A stretch of DNA of 64,000 bases from Hyaloraphidium curvatum (taxonomy: Eukaryota > Monoblepharomycota > Hyaloraphidiomycetes > Hyaloraphidiales > Hyaloraphidiaceae): assembly GCA_025558095.1 (NCBI GenBank), contig JAIVFI010000033.1:496001-560000 (forward strand). Direction: 5' to 3'. The translations under genes and the position numbers were made by a program. Below the pieces are notes generated by a model, which searched no databases, was not told where the DNA came from, and saw only the letters and a list, made by a program, of their open reading frames with translations. Position 1 is the stretch's first letter. Every line of letters starts with the position of its first letter. Shown here one piece after another: positions 1-10,124 of this stretch.

Positions 1-561
1 TCCATGTCCCCCGCCTACTGGGGCGCCTCCTACTCTGTCGACGTGCTCGGGATGGACCCCTCCGCCGCCGCCTTCCAGGTGTCGATCTTCAACATCGCCT
101 CGACCGTCGGCAGGGTCGTGCAGGGCGCCGTGGCCGAGTACGTCGGCGGGCCGGCGACCAACCTCTTCTTCTCCATCCTCCTGTCGGGCACGCTGATCAT
201 GGCCGCGTGGCCCAACGTGCACTCGGCGGCGGGCATGTCGGCCTACATGGCCTTCCAAGGCCTCGCGGGCGGGTCTTACAATGGGATCTTGCCGCAGGTG
301 GTGTCGCTCAACTTCGAGCCGGACGTGCTGGCGACGGCCATGTCGATGATTTACTCCTTCTTTGCGTACGGCAGCCTCGCCGGCCCCGTGATCCAGGGCC
401 TGCTGCTGGACCTCAACACGAGCTACGGGCCGGACGGGACCAAGCAGGTGTGGTACCTGCCGATGCAGATGTACGCGGGTTCGGTGCTGCTGGTGTCGGC
501 GGTGTTTGCGGCGGGGCTGAGGATGTACATGTCGAGGGGGAGGGTGTTCGTGCAGATCTGA
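1..561 (+). CDS. MFS transporter, 3' part only
   Basis: The frame is open from the first base of the window and ends at TGA 559-561, so this is the C-terminal half of a larger protein that begins outside. The 186 visible residues contain about five hydrophobic segments with small-residue-rich helices (for example FSILLSGTLIMAAW, MSMIYSFFAYGSLAGPVIQGLLL, YAGSVLLVSAVFAAGLRMY). These are spaced like helices 7-12 of a major facilitator, and the style resembles monocarboxylate-transporter-like (MCT) fungal permeases. Substrate cannot be read from this part. The short basic tail after the last helix would be cytosolic. No intron is needed in the visible part. Confidence 0.75.
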   Translation, partial: SMSPAYWGASYSVDVLGMDPSAAAFQVSIFNIASTVGRVVQGAVAEYVGGPATNLFFSILLSGTLIMAAWPNVHSAAGMSAYMAFQGLAGGSYNGILPQVVSLNFEPDVLATAMSMIYSFFAYGSLAGPVIQGLLLDLNTSYGPDGTKQVWYLPMQMYAGSVLLVSAVFAAGLRMYMSRGRVFVQI

Positions 562-918
562 TCGGGGGGAGGCGGCGATGCTGTCCCGACGGTGCCAAAT
601 GCCAAAGCACGGATGTCAATCGGCTTCTCCTGGTCCGATGGTATTGCACATTTGAGCGAACCGTACATGCCCGACGGGCATGGCCAAACAGCTGAAGATT
701 ATGTTGCAGGTGCTGATGATAACGAATGCCGGAGATTCCCTCTCCATGTACGCCTGGATGGCTAGCTCCTCATTTGTCCTGATTACGTAGATTACACCTC
801 TCCGAGGCACAGAGTCACAGGCGGGCGCACCACACGAGGTGCACCACGCGCTCCACCCCATGCGCACTCGAAACCCGTCGTCCAAAGTGGCCCCTATGTT
901 CTAAAGAGCTACATCGGC
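562..918. other. Intergenic, no gene seen
   Basis: This 357-nt stretch lies between the transporter stop and the LRR-kinase start. It is less GC-rich than its neighbours, as expected of a 3' flank plus promoter. No convincing coding frame, RNA gene or repeat was recognised. Confidence 0.5.
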
Positions 919-3565
919 ATGGGTCGAGCGAAGGGCGGTTCTGATTCGCCCCAGACGCGGCGACAGGTCGCTTTGTCGCGCGTGGCTCCTCGCGAAACGG
1001 GACAGAGATTCGCCGCCAGGACGACGACCGACTACTACTGGCGGGACGAGGTCAACGACGGGCAGAAGGAGCTCGATGCGGCCGGGCGCCGCTTTGGGGA
1101 CAACGGCGCCCGCGCGCTTGCGGAGGCGCTGGTCGGGAACTCGACTCTGGCGAGCTTGACTGTGGCATCTAACGACATCGGCGTCGAAGGCGCCCGCGCC
1201 CTGGCAGGGATGCTGAAGAGGAACCTGGCGCTGACAAGATTTTCCGTGTCTTGGAACTCCGTCGGGGCCGAGGGCTCCTGCGCGCTAGCCGAGGCTGTGA
1301 AAGAGAACACGGTGCTGACGATGCTGGAGCTGGACGGCAATGATATCGGCGTTGAAGGGGCCCGCGCCCTCGCGGACGCGCTGAAGGATAACTTGACGCT
1401 CACGACTCTGAGTATGGGCGAAAACTCCCTTCGGGACGAGGGTGCCCGCGCGCTTGCGGAGGCGCTAACGGCGGTCACGGCGCTGACGACCCTGCACTTG
1501 AGCGAGAACGACATTGGAGACCGGGGTGCCAACGCGCTTGCTGAGGCTCTGAAGGAGAACTCAGTTCTGACCTACCTGTACCTGGGCGAGAATGCCATCG
1601 GAGATGAGGGCGCCCACGCACTCGGAGAGGCTTTGAGAAGGAACTCGGTGTTGACGGAGCTGTGGCTCCGTAAAGCCTCCATCGGCCGCGATGGGGCCCG
1701 CAAGCTTGCACAGGCCTTGAAGGAGAACACGGCGCTGACGTCCTTGGTGCTGGATGAGAACAACATCGGGGACGAGGGCGCGCGCGCGTTCGCAGATTCG
1801 CTGAAACAAAACTCGGTGCTGACGAGGCTGAGCTTGAAGCAGAACCTCATCGGGGACGAAGGTGCTTGCTCGCTCGCAGAGGCGCTGACGGAAAACTCGG
1901 CACTGACGACCCTGGGAATGAGCGACAACGCCATTGGAGCCGAGGGAACCCGTGCGCTTGCGGACGTGCTAAAAGGGAGCTCGGCACTGAGGAACTTGAG
2001 CCTAAGCGGGACCGCCGCTGGTGTTGACGGCGCCCGCGCGGTCGCAGAGGCGCTGAGAACGAACTCGACGCTGGTTTATTTGAGCCTGCACGAAAACTCT
2101 ATCGGGGACGCTGGCGCCCGTGCGATGGCAGAGGCTCTTGAACATAACTCGGCGCTCACTGAACTTACGCTGCATTACAACGGTGTCGGAGACGAGGGTG
2201 CCTGCGCCTTTGCGGAGGCTTTGAGCGACAATTCGGTGCTGAAGAAGCTGGACCTGCGCAAAAACTCCATCGGGGACGATGGCGCGCGTTCTCTGGCAGC
2301 GGCTCTGATGAAGAACTCGATGCTGACGACCCTGAAGCTCAGCGAAAACGCAATCGGAATCGAAGGTGCCCGCGCTCTTCTTTCTGCGCTCGAGTACAAC
2401 CCGTCCCTTACCGAGCTCAAGTTCTACGATTACGACCACGCTATCCCTAAATCACTGCGCAAGCAAATCACTATGGCTGTCCAGGATCCTGGGAGAATGG
2501 ATTGGGCCATGCGCAGGCGGATGGACCTCCAAGTGGAGCGAGCCAGGGAGGCCCAGCTGCAGAAGACGGAGCCCACTGTCGATGGGCGCAGCGCGAAGAG
2601 CAGCTACGAAATCGATCCCAAGCACCTGGAACGGGGGGGGTACCTGGGGGCCGGGGCATACGGGATGGTGATTGAAGGCACGTACCAGAAACACACCAAC
2701 GTCGCACTCAAGATGATTCACGGCTGGAACTTGACGGGGATGCAGCTCGAGGAGGCGATCGTGGAGCTTGAGCGGGAGATGGACGTGTGGGCGCGGGTGC
2801 CATTCCATGCCAATGGTGGGGCACAGGCGCGCAATTGCAAGGCCTTTGGAGACTTATTCCGACTCGTCCATAATCGCAGTTCTGCCGCTGATGGGATGGT
2901 GTCGCCAACCGCTTTGCCTTGTCACCTTGCTGATGGCCGGTGGGACAGCGAAGAAGTACCTCGCGGGGCTCCGGAATCCTTGGGAGCAGCACGCGGTGCA
3001 CCGGCTCCTCTTCCAGGTCGCGCTTGGGATGAACCACCTGCATTCGAGGCCGACGCCGATCCTGCATCTCGACCTCAAGGGCGACAACATTCTTGTCGAC
3101 GAAGCCGGCGTTGCGAAAGTTGCAGACTTTGGAATGTCGAAGATCAGGGCTACGGCTTCTCTGCATTCCACCAACCGAGGTGGTGGAACGCCGGTGTTTA
3201 TGGCGCCGGAAAGTGAGTGCGTGCGGAATGACGTGCTCAAATGGTGACGACGCACTGCTATGCCAGGTTTTGCGACGCCGAAGCCGAGACCAGGCACGGC
3301 GACGGACGTGTACGCCTTTGGCATGACCATGTGGGAGCTCCTTTCGGGCGGCCAGATACCCTTTCTGCGCGAGGCAAGGGACCTCGGCCCCGACCTGTTC
3401 AAGGAACGGATCCGCTCCCAACCTAACTTTCGCCCGGCCCGCCCGTACGGGATCCCCGATGCCACGTGGGCGCTTATCCAGCGGTGCTGGACGATGGATG
3501 GCGCGGCGCGGCCGGGGTTCGGGGAGGTTGCCGACGAGCTGAAGAGGATCGCCGATTCCTTGTAG
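919..3565 (+). CDS. LRR (ribonuclease-inhibitor type) protein kinase, intact copy
   Basis: Exons 919-2815, 2880-3212 and 3267-3565 join in phase to 842 residues. Residues about 35-50 carry the family cap (YWRDEV...KEL). About sixteen 28-residue RI-type repeats follow (consensus IGDEGARALAEALKENSxLTxLxL), then a short linker and a protein kinase domain at about 562-838. Visible kinase motifs are the glycine loop LGAGAYGMV, the VALK lysine, the catalytic loop HLDLKGDN, DFG (ADFGMSK) and MAPE. The HLD loop and tyrosine-kinase-like tail (WELLSGGQIP, IQRCW) suggest a TKL-class serine/threonine kinase. There is no signal peptide or membrane helix, so it is probably cytosolic. Both introns are phase 1 and recur at the same sites in the other kinase copies. 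The LRR block presumably senses or binds a partner; the ligand is unknown. Confidence 0.85.
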
Positions 3566-4178
3566 ATGGCCGCGCACAATTGGAATGGTTCGATCCCATA
3601 AACTGCAAACACCTGCCGGCCCCACACCCGTGCGCGCTATTTGGGCCGCGGGCGGGGGCCGGCAGTGACCGGGCACGTCGGGCTTTTCGGCTCCGGCCGT
3701 CTAGCGCGGCGCCGGCGCGGTGGGCGCGGTGCGCGGACCGGGGACGCGTTGGGGACCGCGGTCACCCGACCCGGTGTTCACACGCGGCTGGAGCCGCGCC
3801 GCTGTCGTCTGAGGGTTTGGCTGGCCTCGGACGGCGCGGCGCTCGCTCGGCAGGCCCTCGCGGCGCTTCTCCGTGATCCGGCGGCCGACGGTGGTCGCCG
3901 GCAAACAACGAGGCGCGCCCCCTCGGCGCGACTCGGAGGCTGCACGGCTTGGACACGGCCGCAGCCTTTTTTCCACGACTTCAGCGGACTGCAGCAACTC
4001 GTTGGAGCTCGTGGCAGCGCGTTGATCCGGCGCTGTGTCGGGGCTCCCTCGCTCGACACTCGGACTAATGCGAGGACAGGTGTCCCGTCGAAAAGGCTTG
4101 GTCTCGACGAGGTCTCGCCGAAGTAGACGCTGCGTTGGTGCGGCCTGCCTCAAACTGGCGATCCGTGCCCGCGCGTAG
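3566..4178. other. GC-rich stretch without a supported gene
   Basis: This is the region after the LRR-kinase stop. Frames are open on both strands because of high GC, but the translations are Arg/Ala/Pro-rich and lack conserved motifs. No splice pairing gave a recognisable protein. It may be old, degraded coding sequence. Confidence 0.4.
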
Positions 4179-4559
4179 AGGACAGGGTCGCACTGGGCGC
4201 TTTGGGACCGGGAATCTGGCGGGCAAGTGCTTGACCTCGCTTCCGGCAAGTTCGTCGCCGTCGGAGCCTCCCCGGACGGCCTTCCCGCCTGCATCTCCAA
4301 GGATGGCCGCAGCTGCGCGCTTTTTGACCTGGAGGAGTGCGCATCCCGGGTGTTTGCGAGCGCCGCCAGCACGACGCCCTTCCTCGAGTGCGGCCGGGCC
4401 CTGCTCGAAGCAACCGGGGTGACTGGGCTCGAGAATCCCAGGCACTGGTGCAGCATTGCTGCCGCGGGCCGGGTGGCCGGGGGCGTACCCGGCTTTGGTC
4501 GGGTCGTCAACACTGTCTGTTGCACCAACGGCGAGCCCGGTGCTAACTACGACGGCTGA
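4179..4559 (+). other. Orphan ORF with spaced cysteines, possibly an exon
   Basis: A frame open from the stop at 4176-4178 to TGA 4557-4559 has no early ATG. Residues encoded from about 4227 look more protein-like than their surroundings, with regularly placed Cys and Trp (PACISKDGRSCALFD, LECGRALL, PRHWCSIA). It could be an internal exon of a Cys-rich extracellular protein. It lies just upstream of the stray EGF-like fragment at 4701, so both may be relics of one secreted gene. I do not recognise a family and no start codon or joining exon was found. Confidence 0.25.
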
Positions 4560-4700
4560 TGCTGTCTCGACGACGACTTTGCCGGCGGTACAATCCGTAA
4601 GCCGGCCGAGCGCCGGAGGAAGCAGGACTAGGATCGGATCCACGGCCATGATCTTCGTCCTCGTAGTGGCGGCACAGTTTGCTTGATCGGCTCCAGCACG

Positions 4701-4798
4701 GTGCGCCAGGAACGCGACGTGCTCGCTGACGGCCGCGGGGACGACGCGGTGCGCGTGCAACGCCGGGTTCTTCGGGAACGGAAGGACGTGCACCAACC
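4701..4798 (+). pseudogene. Displaced EGF-like repeat fragment
   Basis: About 98 bp read as a single EGF-like module (CARNATCS...CACNAGFFGNGRTCTN). It matches almost base for base the third EGF repeat of the protease-EGF gene (about 16580-16675, opposite strand). The match stops abruptly at both ends: upstream is unrelated sequence, and downstream the frame runs into a stop within about 14 codons. There is no signal peptide, start codon or flanking EGF repeat. It is best read as a recently transposed or ectopically copied piece of that gene. Confidence 0.6.
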
Positions 4799-4874
4799 GC
4801 GACACCACCGTGGTAGAGCACGCAACGAGATGAAAAGCACTCGTGTATGTCCACTGCAACAAATCGAGTTTACA

Positions 4875-7689
4875 TCAAGCAGGAAGGTACGGGGTCAGAT
4901 CTCTGCCGTCGAGGGCCATGAGGACGTGGTAGACGATGTCCCCCTGCACGACCACGAACTGTCCCATCAGGAGGCTGCGCGCGGATTCCAGTCAGCAAAA
5001 GAAACGTCGGCCCGCTCGGCCACCCACTCGATGAAGCTCTCGTGCCTGTTTGCCGACGCCGCGTGGGCGACCACGGCGTAGTACGGTCCGATCCCGCGCT
5101 CGCGGCAGCCCTTCATCAGGCGGTACGAAAGCCACTCCGGTGCGTCGCGCTTGGAGAGGTCCATGTCGACGAGGGAGTCCGCGAGGAGGACCGTGAAGGC
5201 AGGGCTCTCGGTGGAGAGCCAGTAGATCGACTGGACGATCCTGGCCGGGGGAACACCGGGGAAGGGGAGGCCTGGGGTGGTGTGTGAGCAAGGCGGATCC
5301 AACGACAGGGGTGCAGAACATGCCCATGTTGTTAACAGCCTCGGCGGTGGCGGGCCGGTGGAGGGGGAACACGTTGATGTTGCGGTTGTTGAGCAGAGCG
5401 GCGACGTGGAGCTTCCGACCGTGGATCCGGATCACCATATGAGCCACAAGGAGGCTGCGACGAATGTCAGCGTCTGTCAATGGCCAGCGCACGACTACCC
5501 ACCCGGCAAAGTAACCGGCCCGTGGAGCGCAGTTCGTGACGGCGTAGTAGTGCCTCCCGTGGTCCTCCCTGATGAGGCGCCGCGCCAAAACCTCGCAGAT
5601 GGTATCGGCGCGGAACTCCTGCTCCGGAATCGAAGCAATCACCCGGCGCACCATCGGCGCCAACTCCAAAGCGTTGCAGTACGCCAGCTCGCCGACGGTG
5701 CTCTCCAGCGGAACCACCAGGGCCGGCGGCGCCTCCCCACGGAACCCGCACGGGCCGAGGTGGACCACGGCGCGGACCGTCGCGCGCACGGTGCTTCCCT
5801 CGGGAAGCCCTGCGACCAGGCAGGACCACGGGCCGGGGCCCTGGGCCGAGGCGTGCCGTTCCCCCGTCCAGTCGCCTTGGACCGAGACCACGTACGACGA
5901 GGCAAAGCCGGGGTCGGCGTCCCACTCGAGGAGGAAGGACGTGCTGCTGATCCGGCTCGCCCTGGAACGGCGCGTTAGCTACGCCGCGGTCGCACGCACG
6001 GCGATCGGGGGCGGGCCCACCTCAGGTTCGTGGGCAGCGAGGGGCATCCTGGGAATGGCACCTCCCGCGAGCGGTGCCGGAACGAGATCGAAACCGGGGT
6101 TCCGTCTTCCCTCGCCGGCCCCCCGCGGACCACGACGGCAACGTTCAGCGCCCCTGCCTGCTCGGCAAAGGCGGCGGCGGTCCGAACGGTGGTGCCGGCG
6201 GCGTCGAAAGCGGGGCCCGAGTCGGAAAACCCGGGGCCGATGGCGGGGAAAGCGGGGGGGAGGCCGTCGGCGCCCAGGCCCGCGGCGAAGGCGGCGAGGG
6301 CGTCCTTGGCCTGCCGCAGGATCGGAGGCAGGTGGAACACGGCCGACAGGACGCGGTCGTTGCGCACGTCGACGTCCGCAAAGGCCGGCCCGAAAGCCTC
6401 CGGGATCCCGGCGTCCCTGAGCGAGCGGAACCACAGGCCGGGGTACTTGACGGCGTCCTGGACGCGGAGCAGCGCGCCGCGGATGGCCGCCACGGGCGCC
6501 GCCCACCGCGCGAGGAGCTCCGCCAGCCCATCTTCGGCCGCCGCGGCGCGGTCCGCCTCGGCGCCCCTGATCCCGCGCAGCAACGGGCCGAGCGCGCCGG
6601 AGAAGCGCGCCTGGCACGAACGCAGGCTGGCGGAAAGCGACGGTTGCAGGCCCTCGGAGAGGAGCAGCTTGGGGACCAGTGGATCGGCCTCCTCGACGGT
6701 GCGGGCCAGCTCCGCGGCCTCGCGGAGGCCCATGAAGACCCCTTCCGCCGCGGAGAGCTGGCTGTCCTTCACCTGGCGCTGCAGCCTCGCGGCCCTGGGG
6801 GTTGCGTGAGCAGACTGCCCTTTGCGCTCCGCATGAGCGGGGGGCTAACCTGTCGTCGAGCAGGGCCAGTGGGTAGAGGTAGGCCACCTTGGCCCGGACG
6901 TCCTGGCGTCGGTCGACGGAAACGATCCTCCTCATGGCCTCGCACGCGTCGGCAAAGCTGTGTACCACCATGCCGAGCGGGACGTCGCCCTGGTAGTTGG
7001 TGGTGGTCTGCGCCGAGCTGAACTGGTGGAAATCGCGGACGTCCACGCTCCCGCCGCCGGAAACAGCAACGGCCACGAGGTCGACCGCGATCTGGAGGTT
7101 GCCCTGGACCGTAGCGACGTCCTCGCCGGCCGCAACCGTGTGCTGAAAGTCGAGGAAGGCGTCCGTGCCCTTGGCGAGGCCGACGACGACGTGGGTGGCG
7201 ACCCCGTGGTCGAACACTTGGCCGTGCGCGATCCTGTTGGCGCCGAGCTGGGACATGTTAAGCATCTGGAATCCCGTGCGCAGCTTGTGGCGGAATGTCA
7301 CGCGGGCGGTCCTCGAGTTGGACTTTTCGCGCCTCATGTAGTTTGCGGAACCCGAGACCGACACGAGGCCGCCCATGAAGGACCCCTTGACCGCGGCGCT
7401 GATGTCGAGGCTGTTGCAGACGTCGTCGAAGGTGTCGCCGGAAAAGAGCTCGTGGCTCTCGTCGGCGCCGGGGACGTCTGTCACCCCCACGAGCGCCTGC
7501 GGGTCCCTGCCGCCGGGGGTAAGCACACCTGACCACCAAGCAACGCCGTTGGCCCCACCAGAGGGTGACGCCGGGGATGAACTGGTCGGTGCGGGCGTCG
7601 TACGGGGTTCCCAGGACGCAGAGCGCGTCGCCCAGGACGGGCACCTTGAGCACGTCGGTGCGGGCTTCGAGCGCCGCGCGAGCGGCCAT
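4875..7689 (-). CDS. Stonustoxin-like (SNTX/MACPF-type) protein with FN3 domain
   Basis: Proposed introns are 7558-7507, 6849-6795 and 6020-5962, all in phase; two further introns near 5313-5243 and 5015-4985 are less certain. The N-terminal about 260 residues have the stonustoxin-family MACPF/CDC-like layout: an LGTPYDARTDQFIPG start, a glycine/serine-rich VSVSGSANYM strand, and a GVATHVVVGLAKG strand. A helical region follows (about 265-520), then a fibronectin type III domain (SFLLEWD...VAGLPEG) and a tail with two similar units of about 105 residues (HYYAV... and PYYAV...). There is no signal peptide. In fish this family includes pore-forming venom proteins, but non-venom homologues of this architecture are widespread in eukaryotes and their roles are mostly unknown. 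Toxicity should not be assumed. Splicing at the 3' end is unresolved. Confidence 0.65.
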
Positions 7690-8038
7690 CGGGGGTGTGC
7701 GGAGGGCGGACGTGCAGTTGGAAGGTGCGATGCGTTGCGTGGCCGGGTTGAGAGGCCCGGGCGGCCCTTTAGCTGCGCCGGCGTTGAGAGCGCGTTGAGA
7801 GCGCCCCGCGGGGGGCCATCGGGGCCGTGCGGCAGGGGGACCGCGGCGCCATCGGCCATGGCGTTGCAGTTGGCCGCGTCGAACTTCGCTGCAATGTACG
7901 ATAACTGGACACAGATAGGAGAGGTTGTGGACGGAGCGTCGGGGGGGTCGGTTTGCTTTAGCCTATACTATTCTAGTCCGTCCGTCGCGCAATCGAATAT
8001 ACGTTCCGCGTCGCACGCGCCGCAAGCACGCGTCCGCG
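7690..8038. promoter_or_regulatory. Divergent intergenic/promoter region
   Basis: The 349 nt between the start of the stonustoxin-like gene (-) and the P450 (+) must contain both promoters. A more AT-rich patch around 7955-7990 lies just upstream of the P450 start. No specific factor site can be assigned. Confidence 0.4.
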
Positions 8039-9578
8039 ATGTTCGCAGCGATCGTCACCGTGCTCCTCGCGGGGGCCGTCGCGGCGCTGCTGCTGCTCCC
8101 GCGCGGGAAGGCCGACGGCGGCCCGCCCGACGCGCCGCGCGTCTCGTTCCTGCGGCTCATCCGCCTCCTCCGCGAGCACGGCGGCGACTTTGACGCGGTG
8201 CTCCTCGAGCTGTCGGCCGAGGCGCCGCTCGTGCGGCTGCCGCGGCTGCCGTTCCTTCCGCCGCTCCACTTCGTCACGGGCGACGCGGCCCTGGCCGAGT
8301 ACCACAACAGCAAGGACCTGAGCATGATGGAGGGGCTCAAACTGCTGATCGACAACTACAACGCGGCACCGAGCAAGGGAGACGCGCACGCCCGGCGGCA
8401 GGTGCAGCGCATGGCCCGCGCCATCTCGCCCGAGAAGCACACGACGTTCGTCAGGACCGCGTGGGAGGAGCTCACCCGTATCGTCGACGCGTGGCCGGCC
8501 GAGGGCGAGTTCGATCTGTTCCCGAAGATCTACGAGATCACCACCGAGCTGGTCACCACCGCGGTCATCGGCCGCGACCTTGCCGGCGACGCCCTGCGCG
8601 GCTTCATCGACGACGTGCGGACCGTGGACCCCATCGAGGGGCTGATCGCCGCGCCGTGGGCGCCGCTGCTCCCGCGCTGGCTGTTTTCCCGCACGCCCTA
8701 CGGGCGGAAGCTGGCCGGAGCCCACGAACGGGCGGCGGCCACGGTCAAAAGGCTTGCGGACGCGCGGGTCGCGAAGCTGGAGCGGGGCGAGGAGCCCGAG
8801 ACGGATTTCTTCAATTACATGCTGGAAGTTCTGAGGGAGGACCCCGAGAGCGAGGCCGACGGCAAGGCGTACGACTCGCAGGAGCTCGCCAGCATGTGCA
8901 CGGGGCTCATCTTTGCCGCCAACACCAACACCTTCGCCACGGCATGCTGGTGAGCTCGTCCTCCAACATCGGCGCTTGCTCCGACGACGTTGACTCGCCA
9001 CCCCAACGAGGACGCTCATCAACCTCCTCCACCACCCCGAGCACATGTCCGCGGTCCGCGCCGAGCTCGCCCTCGCCCGCGCCTCCCTCCCGCGCTCCTC
9101 GCCCATGACCCCCGCCTTCCTCGACCGCCTCGTGCACCTCGAGGCCTGCATCCGCGAGAGCATCCGGATCCGGATCACCGCCTCCGTGATCCGCGGCGCC
9201 GTGCGCGACACGGAGCTCGCGGGGCGGAGGGTGCCCGAGGGGGGGCTGGTGCTGGTCAAGGAGACGCACGTTCATACGCTGCCGCACGTGTTCCCCGAGC
9301 CGGACAGGTTCCGTCCGGAGCGACACCTCGCCGCCGACGGCGGCGGGATCGACCTCGCGCTGGCGCGGCAGGGCAAGCTGATCGTGTTCGGGGCAGGGAG
9401 GCACGCGTGCATCGGCGCCAAGGTCGCCACGCAGGTGATCAAGATGCAGGTGGTCAACTTCCTGGAGGGGTTCGAGAGGCTGGAGATCAGGGGGAAGGTG
9501 TCGGCGAGGACGGTGCAGTTTGGTGGGGTCGCCAGGCCGGCGGAGCCCGTGATCGTGGAGTACAGGAAGCGGGCTTGA
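8039..9578 (+). CDS. Cytochrome P450 monooxygenase
   Basis: Exons 8039-8949 and 9011-9578 join in phase 2 to 492 residues; the intron falls inside the I-helix region (NTFATACW/TLINLLHHPEH). An N-terminal hydrophobic anchor (about residues 2-20, MFAAIVTVLLAGAVAALLLL) points to the ER membrane. The K-helix ExxR is ESIR (about residue 350), and the heme-binding loop FGAGRHACIG has its Cys near residue 436. Length and motif spacing are normal for a class II microsomal P450 needing a separate reductase. The I-helix lacks the usual acid-Thr pair (it reads FAANTNTFAT), as in CYP7/CYP8-type or isomerase-like P450s, so it may act on sterol or lipid-like substrates. Family and substrate are unassigned. 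Confidence 0.88.
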
Positions 9579-10124
9579 AGGACCGCGCCGCCGGTGGACG
9601 ATGCAGTCGGTGACTGGACGATCTTGCTGCTGTACTGGGGAGAAGTCTGTCTGATTGAAGCGCGTCCCTCCAAGGGTCGCTTGCCCGGCCTCTCTTCATG
9701 CATGGGCGCCGATGGGACCAAAACAACTGCACGCAGGCCTTCTTCTCCGCCCATTCGCATCGTATCGACAGCTCGATCAGCACCCGCAGCCGCGTGCTCC
9801 CAGCGTCCACAGGAGCTAATCGCAACACCTGGCCTCTCCGCGTGCACACACGGCCGGCCCGCATCAGGGGTTTCTTCGTAGGACACTTCCGGATCCTGAT
9901 GCAGTCCTGCATCCTCGCATTGTATGGTTGTTATCCCACGAATGCGTTCGCAGCGGTGCGTATAGTTCGCAGAGAGAATCCGCCGGGTGCGAAATTTACG
10001 CAGCTCGCGGTCCCTAGGCTCCAGGGACGCGCTGGTTGAAAGCTTTCCATTCGACAGAGCGCTCTGGCGGCCCCGTTAACAGCCAGTCTCTGAGTCGTCA
10101 ACAGCAGCCCGCGACGCCGACGCA
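9579..10124. other. Intergenic, no gene seen
   Basis: These 546 nt between the P450 stop and the next LRR-kinase start have mixed composition with no conserved translation on either strand. They are presumably the 3' flank of the P450 plus the promoter of the LRR-kinase. Confidence 0.45.

Noticed and set aside
3701-4862. Two long minus-strand frames (3701-4528 and 4065-4862)
   Set aside because: Translations are Arg/Ala/Pro-rich without motifs, and one contains the antisense of the EGF fragment.
5979-7859. Treating the whole 626-codon minus frame as one exon of the stonustoxin-like gene
   Set aside because: Its beginning and end are Arg/Pro-rich shadow sequence. Conserved strands move between frames at donor/acceptor pairs, so introns are required.
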